Part shown: positions 1 to 9,115 of the stretch, in pieces
Position numbering within the stretch: position 1 is the stretch's first letter
Layout: each line of letters begins with the position of its first letter
Origin: Clostridia bacterium
Lineage (GTDB): Bacteria > Bacillota > Clostridia > Christensenellales > Borkfalkiaceae
Direction: 5' to 3'
DNA: 64,000 nt
Assembly (NCBI GenBank): GCA_017397305.1
Contig: JAFQJB010000004.1
Coordinates: 56,804-120,803 of the forward strand
Position numbers and translations under genes: made by a program
The notes under the pieces: generated by a model
Told to the model about the DNA's origin: nothing
Database searches by the model: none
The model's input: the letters and a program-made list of their open reading frames with translations, nothing else

Positions 1-487
1 TAATATCGCCCTTATCTTCGCCGTTTGATAAGAAGGTGAGTTTGCCAACGATTTCAAGTTTGAATTGATATTTGGTAACACTTTCACCAATGTTTTCGGA
101 GATTAGCTTTAGATAATCACCGTTTATTACTTCAACAATGGTAAATTTTGTTCCCTCTTCATCAACGTAAACCGCACCAAAATCCGCTAAAGTTTTGTTG
201 TGGTCTGGAGCACAAATGGTAACGCAAGAGGGTTGACCATGTCCACCGCCGATAAACGCATCGTTAACCTGCATTGGTGGTGCTTCGTCGCTAGCCGCGT
301 TCAAAAAGAAGTCTGGCGACCAAATATCATCGTTGTCCTTTTTTATAAGTTGCGAATAGGAAAAGTCAACTTGTCCGTTCCTAAACATAGGCGCACCAAT
401 CATATTGGTAAACCTATAAAGCATATCGTATTCTTTGTTATAATCAGTTCTAAAAAACGCCCATTCTCTACAAAGTGTAACTTTCAT
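1..487 (-). CDS. Partial paralogue of the neighbouring unrecognised protein (N-terminal 162 residues)
   Basis: The reading frame is open from an ATG at 487 to the window edge, so only the N-terminal 162 codons are present. An AGGAG ribosome site lies just upstream of the ATG. More than half of the residues match the start of the protein encoded at 503-1942, including the GGGHGQP segment, the HNKTLAD segment and the SENIGESVTKY segment. It follows that gene by 15 bp on the same strand, so the two look like a tandem duplication within one operon. No domain was recognised. No signal peptide is visible, so the product is probably cytoplasmic. Confidence 0.85.
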   Translation of the reverse strand, partial: MKVTLCREWAFFRTDYNKEYDMLYRFTNMIGAPMFRNGQVDFSYSQLIKKDNDDIWSPDFFLNAASDEAPPMQVNDAFIGGGHGQPSCVTICAPDHNKTLADFGAVYVDEEGTKFTIVEVINGDYLKLISENIGESVTKYQFKLEIVGKLTFLSNGEDKGDI

Positions 488-502
488 AATAAACTCCTAA
501 AA

Positions 503-1942
503 TTATTCCTCAATAAATACTGCAAAACCTTTGTCACCACTTACGGTAATCAAGCCGTCTTCAATTTTATAATCAAGTCCAAAGTTTTCGTGTAGCGATA
601 CTTTTCCGCTAGTTTTAAATGTTAAAGTATTGTTTTCGAAAATATCAAAATAGATATAATTTTTGCCCGCGTATTCTATCGAATAAACGGAAGAGCGTTG
701 TTCGGTGTCAAAGAACTTCTTAAAGCAAACGCCGTGCGCTTTATCTACGTGGTTACCAGATAAGAAGAATGGGTATGCCTTTCTCGATTTATAAATTAAA
801 ATTTGTCCGTCAACTATGTCTTTTCTAATAGAGGGGTGGCCGTCGTAAACGGGAAGATATCCGCAAGTAAAACCGAGCCTATCTTTTCCGTCTTCGTCGC
901 GGAAATAGTCTATAATTCTATCGAAAGGATTATCGGGGTATTCTCTATGCTCTCTAGTGGGGGTTACGCCACTGGGATAAGCCTTTCCACGCAAGGGGTA
1001 AGGGGTAGAGAAGTCGAAAGTGCCTTCCGCTGTCGTTATGGGTTTTAATTTTCTCAAAACCCTATGAATTCCACCGCCGTAAACGTCCTTTTTCTCTTGA
1101 TACATAACACCCATATAACTATTGAGGAATATGTCCATTTTCTTTTCAATTGTAAAATCTACTAAAATAGTTCCGTCGGGGTTAATGTGGAAAACGTGGT
1201 CAAGTAAAAGCATAGGCTCGCCAAAATCGGAAAGTCTCGGCTCGTGTTTGTAACCACCCGCTGGTCGCTCTGCAGTAAGGGCGGGGGCAACTGTTGCGGG
1301 GTTAATTATATAGTATGCTTCCTCAATTTCCGCATAATCGCATTCCATTGAGGTAATAATTATCTTTCTTTGACCGTCTTTATAGCAAACGAGTTGTCTT
1401 TTGATGTGACGGAGGGCATTTGAAAGGTAGTCGTTTTTGTGTTGTTCAACAATCTTGATGTCGCCCTTGTCTTCACCGTCCGACAAAAACTTAAGGTCGC
1501 CAACGATTTCCATTTTAAATTTATATTTGGTTACGCTCTCGCCGATATTTTCGGATACTAGCATAACGTAGTCGTCGTTGTGAATTCTAACTATAGTAAA
1601 CTTAGTGCCCTCGTCATCGGTATAAACTGCGCCGAGGTCGGCAAGGGTTTTATTGTGGTTTGGAGAGTATACGGAAATACAGCAAGGCTGACCGTGACCG
1701 CCACCGATAAACGCGCCGTTAATTACGCAAGGCGGTGCTTCGTCGGTAGAAGTGGAAAGAACGATAGGTGCATTCCAAGAATCGCGGTTTTCCTTTTCAA
1801 TGAGTTTAGAGTTCAAAAAATCGATTTGCCCGTTTCTAGACATGGGCGCACCAATCATGTTTGCAAATTGGTGAACGATATCGTATTTTTCGTTAAAATT
1901 TGCTCTAAACATAGTCCATTCGCTGATAATTGAAGCAATCAT
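503..1942 (-). CDS. Unrecognised 479-residue protein, upstream member of a tandem paralogue pair
   Basis: I do not recognise this family. It starts at an ATG at 1942 preceded by an AAGGAG site. There is no signal peptide and no long hydrophobic segment. Conserved-looking features shared with the partial paralogue at 1-487 are GGGHGQP near residues 80-86 with a nearby Cys, HNKTLAD, and an acidic DEEGTKF-type stretch. The middle is rich in aromatic residues and in Gly-Gly turns, and the C-terminal ~80 residues read as beta-rich. It is first in its operon and is transcribed away from a GH127-like gene, so a carbohydrate-related role is plausible, but that is inferred only from context. Confidence 0.85.
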   Translation of the reverse strand: MIASIISEWTMFRANFNEKYDIVHQFANMIGAPMSRNGQIDFLNSKLIEKENRDSWNAPIVLSTSTDEAPPCVINGAFIGGGHGQPCCISVYSPNHNKTLADLGAVYTDDEGTKFTIVRIHNDDYVMLVSENIGESVTKYKFKMEIVGDLKFLSDGEDKGDIKIVEQHKNDYLSNALRHIKRQLVCYKDGQRKIIITSMECDYAEIEEAYYIINPATVAPALTAERPAGGYKHEPRLSDFGEPMLLLDHVFHINPDGTILVDFTIEKKMDIFLNSYMGVMYQEKKDVYGGGIHRVLRKLKPITTAEGTFDFSTPYPLRGKAYPSGVTPTREHREYPDNPFDRIIDYFRDEDGKDRLGFTCGYLPVYDGHPSIRKDIVDGQILIYKSRKAYPFFLSGNHVDKAHGVCFKKFFDTEQRSSVYSIEYAGKNYIYFDIFENNTLTFKTSGKVSLHENFGLDYKIEDGLITVSGDKGFAVFIEE

Positions 1943-1962
1943 AGTTAACTCCTTAAAATCCT

Positions 1963-1978
1963 GTCAAATAAGTTTGAC
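1963..1978. promoter_or_regulatory. Inverted repeat in the 5' leader of the paralogue operon
   Basis: GTCAAA and TTTGAC flank a 4-base centre, giving a perfect 6+6 inverted repeat. It lies about 13 bases downstream of the -10 box at 1991-1996 (minus strand) and about 20 bases before the start codon. The position suits a repressor operator or a small leader hairpin. Confidence 0.45.
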
Positions 1979-1990
1979 CTTTTTCAAGTA

Positions 1991-2019
1991 ATTATATCAC
2001 ACATTTTCAGTGTTTGCAA
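1991..2019 (-). promoter_or_regulatory. Sigma-A promoter of the paralogue operon
   Basis: On the minus strand TTGCAA (2019-2014) is followed after exactly 17 bases by TATAAT (1996-1991). The start codon at 1942 lies about 50 bases downstream. Confidence 0.75.
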
Positions 2020-2110
2020 TACAAAATCGCTAATTTATATGTTATGATTTATTGACTTTTAGTAATGAAAAATTGATAAAATAAAAATTATAAAAAATGG
2101 TGTTTTAGTC

Positions 2111-2139
2111 TAGACAATTACAAAATAAAATGGTATACT
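2111..2139 (+). promoter_or_regulatory. Sigma-A promoter of the GH127-like gene
   Basis: TAGACA (2111-2116) and TATACT (2134-2139) are separated by 17 bases, ending about 30 bases before the start codon at 2170. It is divergent from the promoter at 1991-2019. Confidence 0.7.
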
Positions 2140-2169
2140 AGATTATAGCGAAACTTTAGGGGTATAAAT

Positions 2170-3381
2170 ATGATTGATAAGCACATAGAAAAAAGTTTTA
2201 ATAGGCTTTGCGAGGCTGAATATAAGGCGGATTTTGTTTTTAGACCTGCAAGTTATTCTTGGCAAGGCGACTGGGAAGGTAGGGCAATTTTGGCGTACTG
2301 CAATCTTTACGAAATAACAGGCAAAAAGCCTACCGATTTTGATAAGGTTATGGAACTTCTTCCCGAAAAAATGAATGAAGAAGGTTTTATTGGCCCCGTG
2401 TTTAATGAAGAAGAGGTTGATGAGCAACAAATTGCAGGGCATAGCTGGGTTCTTTGCGGTTTGGTGGAATATTACAAATTGTTTAAAGACGAAAAGGTTT
2501 TGCAAATGGCAAAAACACTTTTCTACAATATGTATATGAGGGTTTTGCCACACATTAAAGATTATCCGCTCGATAGAGAGCAAATTAATGAAGGCGGTGT
2601 TTCAGGAAGCCTTACGGGTAAGGTTATTAACGGCTGGAAACTCTCGTCCGACGTTGGTTGTGCTTTCCATAATATCGACGGCGTTGCACGTTATTATGCA
2701 CTTACCAAAGACGAAAATGCAAAACTTTATTTAGATACGGCAATCGCAAAATTCTTTGAGTTTGATAGAAGAAAGGCACGTGCACAAACACACACCACAA
2801 TGACTGGCGCAAGGGGTATGTATATCCTTTATACAGCCACGGGCGACAAGAAGTATCTCGATATGGCGATTGAAGTGTTTAATCTCTATAGAGATTACGG
2901 AATGACCTTGACGTATGAAAACCTCAACTGGTTCGAGCGTCCTGATACGTGGACGGAGCCTTGTGCGGTAGTAGATAGTTTTATTCTTGCACTTAACCTT
3001 TATGAAGCAACGGGGGATAAGCAATATTTGACCTATCTTAGAAGGGTATGGTTTAACGGACTTTCCTTCTGTCATAGGGTTAACGGCGGTGCTGGTCCCA
3101 ACAGTATCGTTCTAAAAGACCAACCTTACCTATGGATAAATAGATACGAGGCACAGTTCTGTTGCACAATGCGTTATTGCGAACTTTTATTATACGTTGA
3201 TAAAAACCGCGATTTGCTTGTTCGTGACGACCAAAAAGATGCCGTTATTGACGAGTTTAAAAGAAAGTTCAAGGGCGACCTTATGTACGTTTTGGACGAA
3301 GAAAAGGGCGAAGAAATTGCGATTTACGACCTTGCTTTCCCCGAAAATAACGACAAAAAATACAAAGTTTTATTTGACTAG
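2170..3381 (+). CDS. GH127-like (DUF1680 superfamily) short glycoside hydrolase homologue
   Basis: This 403-residue soluble protein looks like the alpha/alpha barrel core of the beta-L-arabinofuranosidase (GH127/GH146) group. The diagnostic parts are TEPCAVV, with Glu263 and Cys265, followed by a helix ending in a YNG-like FNG segment, and then the Cys331-Cys332 pair. In characterised GH127 enzymes a Glu and a Cys cluster bind zinc, and one Cys is the nucleophile. Characterised members are about 650 residues, so the C-terminal beta domains are absent here. No signal peptide is seen, so any substrate would be an imported oligosaccharide. It is a single-gene unit with its own promoter and terminator. 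The family assignment rests on motif recognition; the exact sugar is unknown. Confidence 0.65.
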   Translation: MIDKHIEKSFNRLCEAEYKADFVFRPASYSWQGDWEGRAILAYCNLYEITGKKPTDFDKVMELLPEKMNEEGFIGPVFNEEEVDEQQIAGHSWVLCGLVEYYKLFKDEKVLQMAKTLFYNMYMRVLPHIKDYPLDREQINEGGVSGSLTGKVINGWKLSSDVGCAFHNIDGVARYYALTKDENAKLYLDTAIAKFFEFDRRKARAQTHTTMTGARGMYILYTATGDKKYLDMAIEVFNLYRDYGMTLTYENLNWFERPDTWTEPCAVVDSFILALNLYEATGDKQYLTYLRRVWFNGLSFCHRVNGGAGPNSIVLKDQPYLWINRYEAQFCCTMRYCELLLYVDKNRDLLVRDDQKDAVIDEFKRKFKGDLMYVLDEEKGEEIAIYDLAFPENNDKKYKVLFD

Positions 3382-3391
3382 TAAATTTAAG

Positions 3392-3419
3392 AAGCAGAGA
3401 AGATTTTTCTCTGCTTTTT
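3392..3419 (+). terminator. Intrinsic terminator after the GH127-like gene
   Basis: A 10-bp perfect stem (3392-3401 with 3407-3416) with a 5-base loop runs into a T tract. Confidence 0.8.
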
Positions 3420-3453
3420 CTATATAATTGTGGAAAAATTACAGCAATAAAAA

Positions 3454-3482
3454 TTGACTTTAACCTTTAATAAGGTTATAAT
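3454..3482 (+). promoter_or_regulatory. Near-consensus sigma-A promoter for the CapA-M20-MFS-FGGY operon
   Basis: TTGACT (3454-3459) and TATAAT (3477-3482) have a 17-base spacer. The TTG of the -35 box also opens a longer reading frame, but the real start at 3532 lies downstream. Confidence 0.85.
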
Positions 3483-3531
3483 AAAACATAACGTCAAATT
3501 GTTTGTGAACAATTTTACAAAAAGGTGGGGT

Positions 3532-4836
3532 ATGAAAGAGATTATTTTAACGGCAACGGGCGATTCGTTATTTACTGCAAACGTTCCAAACGCGTATTTT
3601 GAGGGCTTATTTTTGCCAATACAAGAATTTTTGTCCGATGCGGACGTTAAAATGACCAACTTAGAGACCAACGTTGGTGAGTTTGGTGATTTTCCAAACG
3701 CATATAGCGGTGGAACGTGGCTAAATTGCACGCCCGAAGACTTTGACGACTTGACAAAGTTCGGCTTCAATTATTATAGCACGGCAAATAATCACTCAAT
3801 GGACTATTCTTACCACGGCTTGCTATCCACCATTGAAAATCTTGATAAAAGAAATCTCGCTCACTCTGGTACGGGCAAAAGTTTAAGTGAGGCAAGTGCC
3901 CCCGCAATTTTAAGTGTGAACGGACAAAAGCTGGCGATTATTTCAGTTGACACAAGCCATAAAGAGCCGTCTAAAGCAGGGGAGCAAACAAACACTATGA
4001 AAGCCCGCCCCGGCGTCAACTACGTCGACTTTACAAGTTACTACCCGATTACGAGAGAGCAACTTGAGTGCTTAAAAGAAATAGCAAAGACGAGTAACGT
4101 AAACGCGTACGAGCAAATTATGGTAGACTCTGGGTTTAGTTTGTCAGCACCTGACGGCATTTATAAATTCGGCAACACCTTCTTTTGCTATGATAACAGC
4201 AAAAAGAAGACCGAATGTAATAAAAAAGACTTAAACCGCTTAGTTGAGCAAATAAAGAGGGCAAAAGAACAAAATGATTACGTTATTTTGGCTGTTCATT
4301 GCCACGAAATAGGCGCGACTAAACACGAACAAGTGCCCGATTATTTTGTTGAACTTGCCCACGCATCAATCGACGCGGGGTGCTCGGCAATCATTGGTAA
4401 CGGCACACACCAACTCCGCCCGCTTGAAATTTATAACGGTTGTCCTATCTTTTATTCGCTAGGCGACTTTATCTATCAAGGAATGCGTGTAAAATACTTG
4501 CCCGCCGACTTTATGAAAAAATATGGCGTAGATATAAACGCAACGGCATACGAAGGGCTTATGGCAAGGTCGAAAAACAACACTATCGGCTTGCAGACTG
4601 AAAAGTGCAATTTCTTGACAGTGCTTCCCAAAATGAAATTTAAGGACGGAAAACTTTGCTCACTTGAAATGTTACCTATAAATGCGGGCTTTAAGGCTGA
4701 AGGGGAGTTTGATGGGCTTCCTTACGCAGTTAAAGGTGACGAGGCAAAAGAGATTTTCGATATTTTAGATAAACTTAGCCGTCCTTACGGCACAAAACTT
4801 AAACTTGTGGACGATAAAATCGTTTTAGAGGGATAA
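3532..4836 (+). CDS. CapA-family metallophosphoesterase, soluble
   Basis: This 434-residue protein matches the CapA/PGA_cap metallophosphatase fold. It carries an N-terminal ATGDS, then NLETNVG, ANNHSMD, HCHE and GNGTHQLRP, which are the expected metal- and phosphate-binding motifs in order. CapA proteins of capsule systems are membrane-anchored, but this one begins directly with the GD motif and has no signal peptide, so it is probably cytoplasmic. I placed the start at 3532, not at the upstream TTG at 3454, because AAGGTGGGG sits just before it and the longer form would overlap the promoter. It heads an operon; the M20 peptidase gene begins 3 bases after its stop. A role in poly-gamma-glutamate is not implied here. 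Confidence 0.8.
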   Translation: MKEIILTATGDSLFTANVPNAYFEGLFLPIQEFLSDADVKMTNLETNVGEFGDFPNAYSGGTWLNCTPEDFDDLTKFGFNYYSTANNHSMDYSYHGLLSTIENLDKRNLAHSGTGKSLSEASAPAILSVNGQKLAIISVDTSHKEPSKAGEQTNTMKARPGVNYVDFTSYYPITREQLECLKEIAKTSNVNAYEQIMVDSGFSLSAPDGIYKFGNTFFCYDNSKKKTECNKKDLNRLVEQIKRAKEQNDYVILAVHCHEIGATKHEQVPDYFVELAHASIDAGCSAIIGNGTHQLRPLEIYNGCPIFYSLGDFIYQGMRVKYLPADFMKKYGVDINATAYEGLMARSKNNTIGLQTEKCNFLTVLPKMKFKDGKLCSLEMLPINAGFKAEGEFDGLPYAVKGDEAKEIFDILDKLSRPYGTKLKLVDDKIVLEG

Positions 4837-4838
4837 AA

Positions 4839-6185
4839 ATGAAAGAACTTCTTAAAATTGTTGACGAATATAGCGACTTAATTTTGAGTGCGGAAAAATA
4901 CTTGTGGAAAAACCCCGAATCGGGATATAAAGAGTTCAAAACAAGTAAGTATATGGCAGAGGAAATGCAAAAACTTGGGTATGAACTAGATTTTCCCAAA
5001 GATATAACTGGTTTTTGCGCTATTGCAGATACGGGAAGGGTTGGTCCTACCGTGTTGGTTTTAGCAGAACTAGATTCGCTTATAAACGACAAACACCCCG
5101 ACTGCGATAAGGAGACCAAGTGTGTTCACAACTGCGGGCATCACGTTCAATGTGCGGCTATGCTCGGTTTGGCGGCAGTGCTTAAAAGAAAAGAAGTTTT
5201 AGATAGACTTTGCGGGAAAATTAAATTGTTGGTTGTCCCTGCGGAAGAGGGGATTGAAGTTGAATATAGAAAAGAACTTATCGAGAATGGAATAATAGAA
5301 TTTACTTCTGGTAAGCCAGAGTTTATTAAGCGCGGTTATCTTAAGGACGTGGACGTTGCGTTTATGTTGCACGTTATGATGACTAGCGACGAGAAAAAAT
5401 TTAAGCTTAGTAGCGGGCATAACGGCGTGGTTAGAAAGAGCACTAAGATTATGGGCAAGGCGGCACACGCAGGTGCAAATCCGCACGACGGGATAAACGC
5501 ACTAAACGTTGCAAATTTAACCTTACTTGCGATAAACTCACTTCGCGAAACGTTTAGGGAAAAAGATTACGTGAGGGTTCATTCTATAATAACAAAAGGC
5601 GGAAGTGCGGTAAACGCAGTGCCCGATGAAGTTACTATCGAAAGTTACGTAAGGGCGGCAAACCCCAGTGCGTTAAAAGAAGTTAATAAAAAGGTTAACC
5701 AAACCATCTCGGCTTGTGCGGCAGCGTTTGGTGCTAACGTGGAAATAACCGACCTAGCGGGCTCTGAAGCACTTATTCCCGACCAAAATCTTACCGACTT
5801 AGCCGAAGAGTTGTTGATAGAATTCGTTGGAAAAGACGAATATCAGCGCACTTACGATTGGGTTGCGTCTTCAACCGATATGGGTGACGTATCCACTTTA
5901 GTTCCAAGTTTGCACGCATACGTCGGTGGAACTAAAGGCTCGGCACACGGGGTAGACTTTTTGGTCACCGACCCATATCTAGCATGTGTAGAAGGGGCAA
6001 AGTTCGAAGTTGGGCTTATTATCAAACTGCTAGAAAACGACGGCGAAAAAGCCAAGCAAATAATTGCTAATTTTAAGCCTTCTTTTAACACAATCCAAGA
6101 ATATTTAGAGCATAAACGTTCGTTCAATATAAAAAAACAAACGGTAAAATACAACAAAGACGGTACTATAACCCTCGATTTATAG
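4839..6185 (+). CDS. M20-family amidohydrolase/peptidase (AbgB-like)
   Basis: This 448-residue protein has the two-domain dinuclear-metal M20D layout. HNCGHH (residues 97-102) supplies Cys and His metal ligands, and the EE pair at 136-137 holds the catalytic base. A GKAAHAG segment marks the lid/dimerisation domain. The closest known relatives are aminoacylases and p-aminobenzoyl-glutamate hydrolase type enzymes, which remove acyl groups from amino acids or related amides. It lies 3 bases after the CapA-like gene and 14 bases before an MFS transporter, so it probably acts on the transported compound. The substrate cannot be read from the sequence. Confidence 0.85.
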   Translation: MKELLKIVDEYSDLILSAEKYLWKNPESGYKEFKTSKYMAEEMQKLGYELDFPKDITGFCAIADTGRVGPTVLVLAELDSLINDKHPDCDKETKCVHNCGHHVQCAAMLGLAAVLKRKEVLDRLCGKIKLLVVPAEEGIEVEYRKELIENGIIEFTSGKPEFIKRGYLKDVDVAFMLHVMMTSDEKKFKLSSGHNGVVRKSTKIMGKAAHAGANPHDGINALNVANLTLLAINSLRETFREKDYVRVHSIITKGGSAVNAVPDEVTIESYVRAANPSALKEVNKKVNQTISACAAAFGANVEITDLAGSEALIPDQNLTDLAEELLIEFVGKDEYQRTYDWVASSTDMGDVSTLVPSLHAYVGGTKGSAHGVDFLVTDPYLACVEGAKFEVGLIIKLLENDGEKAKQIIANFKPSFNTIQEYLEHKRSFNIKKQTVKYNKDGTITLDL

Positions 6186-6199
6186 GGTGAAGGAGAAAA

Positions 6200-7636
6200 A
6201 TGCAGTTACAAGATAGTGGTGTAAAGACCAACGTGTACGACAGCGAACTAGTTAAGAAGAAGTATAGATACGGCAACTTTTTGATTTTTGCCTGCTTCTT
6301 TTTATACTCATCAATGATGGCGGCAAAGGGCGTTTTCGGTGCGGAAATTTCTGAGATAATAGACGTGCTAAAAACCTCTGAAACGAAGGCTAGTATGGCA
6401 AATACCTACTACTTTTTTACGTACGGTATTATGCAAGTGCTGTTGTCGATATTAATGGGCAAACTAAACATCAAATGGTATTTGCTTATAACCCTTCCCA
6501 TAGCGGCTATTTTTTCAGGACTTATGGGCGTCGCTACAAAAATCGAACACATGTGGCTGTTCTTTGGGATAGAGGGTATATTCCACGCGGGTATTTGGGG
6601 CGGAATAATTTACATACTTACCAAATACGTTCCCAAAAAATTGATGAGCAAGGGTAATAGGCTTATAAATATGGGGTATGCAGCAGGTACGGTCGTGGCA
6701 TACACCTTGTCTGCCGTTTGCGTAACCGTTGGACTTTGGAGACTGCCTTTCTTTATTTTGGCGGGCTTAGCCATAGCCGCATTGATTATTTTTGCTATCG
6801 CAATGACTAAATCTATGAGGCTTCTTCACGTTCCCGAAATGGATTTTGAAGAGGAAAAGAAGTTTAACGAAGAACACGAACCTCAAAACGTAAAACATCA
6901 CCACCACCATTTCCACTGGTTCCACCACAAGAAAAAGAACCCCGTCGATTACGAGCCGTTATTAAGGCTTAATACCAAAGCCAAAAAGTTTTGGTTTTAT
7001 GCTATCGATATGGTAATGGCATTCTTGCTTACCGCACCGTACTATGCGGTAATGAACTGGCTTACTAGGGCACTGGTGGTCGTTCACGGGCTTAGTCAAG
7101 ACCTAGCAATATACGTAACCATTATTGCACCTATCGTAACTGTTATTGGACCTATGCTTACAATATCTGCGTGCGATAAACAAAGGAACTTTATTAAAGC
7201 CGCGCTAATCTATGCGCTTATGCTCATTCCTATTGCAGTTGCACTAGTGTTCTTGTATCACACGCACTGGATAGTGTTGTTATTGCTTTCTGCTGCGTTC
7301 GTGTGCATTGCAAACGGCGTAAAGCAAGTGGTATTAAGTATTGTTGCTATTAAACTTAGAACCGAAGTTAACGCGGGCAGTTTAAGTACTATATCAAACG
7401 CGATAGCGTCGCTTGCAGCGGGGGTAATACCCACCTTTGTAGGCTCGATAATAAGACCCAACCCCGACCTAGAAGTGTATAACTGGACGGGTGGATATAT
7501 AACCGCACTTATCATAACTACTGTTGCGGTTTTGGGTATACTTGCAATATACTTATTCTTAAAACTTGCAAACAAAAGACGTTTGGTTAGAATTGCTAAT
7601 AAAATAGCCGTAACGGAAGGGGAGAAAAATGTCTAA
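6200..7636 (+). CDS. MFS transporter with a histidine-rich central loop
   Basis: This 478-residue protein has about twelve hydrophobic segments in two halves, typical of the major facilitator superfamily (sugar-phosphate or organic-anion porter-like). Between the halves is a long charged cytoplasmic loop containing eight His within residues 233-243. Such His clusters can bind Zn or Ni, but there is no direct evidence for that here. A GAAGGAG site precedes the ATG. The gene overlaps the FGGY kinase by 8 bases, so import is probably coupled to phosphorylation of the substrate. Confidence 0.85.
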   Translation: MQLQDSGVKTNVYDSELVKKKYRYGNFLIFACFFLYSSMMAAKGVFGAEISEIIDVLKTSETKASMANTYYFFTYGIMQVLLSILMGKLNIKWYLLITLPIAAIFSGLMGVATKIEHMWLFFGIEGIFHAGIWGGIIYILTKYVPKKLMSKGNRLINMGYAAGTVVAYTLSAVCVTVGLWRLPFFILAGLAIAALIIFAIAMTKSMRLLHVPEMDFEEEKKFNEEHEPQNVKHHHHHFHWFHHKKKNPVDYEPLLRLNTKAKKFWFYAIDMVMAFLLTAPYYAVMNWLTRALVVVHGLSQDLAIYVTIIAPIVTVIGPMLTISACDKQRNFIKAALIYALMLIPIAVALVFLYHTHWIVLLLLSAAFVCIANGVKQVVLSIVAIKLRTEVNAGSLSTISNAIASLAAGVIPTFVGSIIRPNPDLEVYNWTGGYITALIITTVAVLGILAIYLFLKLANKRRLVRIANKIAVTEGEKNV

Positions 7637-9041
7637 AAATTTACTTGGTGTAGACTTTGGTACAACCGCCTTAAAGGCATGTTTATTCGACGAACAAGGC
7701 AACTGCCTTGCTGAGGAGAGTGCGCAATATAAACTTATAACCGAGGGTGAGTTTATAGAGTTTAGTGCGGACGAATTTTTCCGTGTGTTTACTGAAACGG
7801 TGGGTAAAATTACCGACAAGTTTAAGGTCGACGCAATGGCAATCGACACCCAAGGCGAAACGCTTATCGTTTTAGATAAGTGTGGAAAACCTTTGATGAA
7901 CGCTATTATTTGGCTAGATAATAGGGCGGAAAAGGAAGCCGAGGACATGCAAAAAACCTTCGGTATTAAAAAGATATACGAACTTACTGGTCAAGCCGAA
8001 ATCCCCGCAGGGTATCCCGCGCCAAAGATTAAGTGGCTAAAAAATAACCGCCCCGAAATATTTGAAAGGGCGGATAAGTTCTTGCTTTTAGAAGATTATA
8101 TTATATATCGTTTAACGGGCAAGTTCGAAGCGTCGCGTTCACTTTATTCTTCCTCACTTTTAATGGATATAAAGACGGGCGAATATATCCCCGAAATTTT
8201 AGATTATCTTGAAATAACAAAAGACCAACTTCCCACCCTTAACGAAAGCGGTGTTGTGGTTGGCGAATATAATGGAATAAAGGTGGTAACCAGCGCACTC
8301 GACCAAATTGCAGGTATCACTGGTGCTGGTGTAGTAGAAGAAGGGGTAATGAGCGAAACAACGGGCACCGCCCTTGCAGTTTGCGCTTTGACCAATAAAA
8401 TTCCCGAATACTACGAGGGCTTAAAAGTGTCGCCCTATTACGTAAAAAAAGGCACATATTGTCTTTTGATGTGGGCGCCGACCGCTGGTGCAATGCTAGA
8501 ATGGTTTAAGCGCGGTTTTTGTGAAGGGCTTGACTATGGCAAACTAAACGAGATTGCAGAGTGCGTTCCCGCGGGCTCTGAAGGTCTTGTTGCACTTCCG
8601 CACCTTTGCGGAACGGTTATGCCCGAAAATAACCCCAATGCAAAAGGCGTGTTCTTCGGTATGGAAATGAAACACACTCGCGGTCACTTCGTTAGGGCGA
8701 TTATGGAATCGGTTGCCTATATGATTAAAGAATACGTCGACTTTATGAACGTTCCCGTCGAAGAAATTCGTTCTATGGGTGGCGGTGCAAAAAGTAAACT
8801 TTGGTGCAATATCAAAAGTAGCGTGCTAGATAAAAGGGTGGTAACCTTAAAGCAAAACGAAACGGCGTGCCTCGGCAGTGCAATGTTTGCGGGCGTTGGT
8901 ATAGGTGTTTTCGATAGCGTAAAATCGGCAAGCGAAAAGATAGTTAGCATCGATAAAACGTACAAAGCGGACGGCGGTGAATATAATAAAATTTACTGCG
9001 AATACAAGCAAACCGAAAAGAAAATTATGCAAATTTTTTAA
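7629..9041 (+). CDS. FGGY-family carbohydrate kinase (xylulokinase-like)
   Basis: This 470-residue, two-domain actin-fold kinase opens with GVDFGTT (residues 7-13, the ATP-phosphate loop) and has the catalytic Asp at about residue 225 in SALDQIAG. A late MGGGAKSKLW segment is the second adenosine-site motif. The family phosphorylates pentoses, pentuloses, glycerol or related polyols. The sequence resembles XylB most, but the sugar is not certain. It is the last gene of the CapA-M20-MFS-kinase operon, starting 8 bases inside the transporter gene, and is followed by a strong hairpin terminator. Confidence 0.85.
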   Translation: MSKNLLGVDFGTTALKACLFDEQGNCLAEESAQYKLITEGEFIEFSADEFFRVFTETVGKITDKFKVDAMAIDTQGETLIVLDKCGKPLMNAIIWLDNRAEKEAEDMQKTFGIKKIYELTGQAEIPAGYPAPKIKWLKNNRPEIFERADKFLLLEDYIIYRLTGKFEASRSLYSSSLLMDIKTGEYIPEILDYLEITKDQLPTLNESGVVVGEYNGIKVVTSALDQIAGITGAGVVEEGVMSETTGTALAVCALTNKIPEYYEGLKVSPYYVKKGTYCLLMWAPTAGAMLEWFKRGFCEGLDYGKLNEIAECVPAGSEGLVALPHLCGTVMPENNPNAKGVFFGMEMKHTRGHFVRAIMESVAYMIKEYVDFMNVPVEEIRSMGGGAKSKLWCNIKSSVLDKRVVTLKQNETACLGSAMFAGVGIGVFDSVKSASEKIVSIDKTYKADGGEYNKIYCEYKQTEKKIMQIF

Positions 9042-9072
9042 CTAAAAAAAGGTTCTTCTATTAGTAGGCTAT

Positions 9073-9106
9073 AAAAAAGACTAACGAATTTTCGTTAGTC
9101 TTTTTT
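9073..9106. terminator. Bidirectional terminator between convergent genes
   Basis: A near-perfect palindrome (9073-9088 with 9091-9106) has A-rich and T-rich ends. It serves the kinase gene on the plus strand and the XRE regulator gene on the minus strand. Confidence 0.85.
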
Positions 9107-9115
9107 GTGTTTTCA

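Noticed and set aside
1580..1933. Plus-strand ORF of 117 codons
   Set aside because: It lies antisense to the 479-residue gene, has no ribosome site and mirrors its codon pattern.
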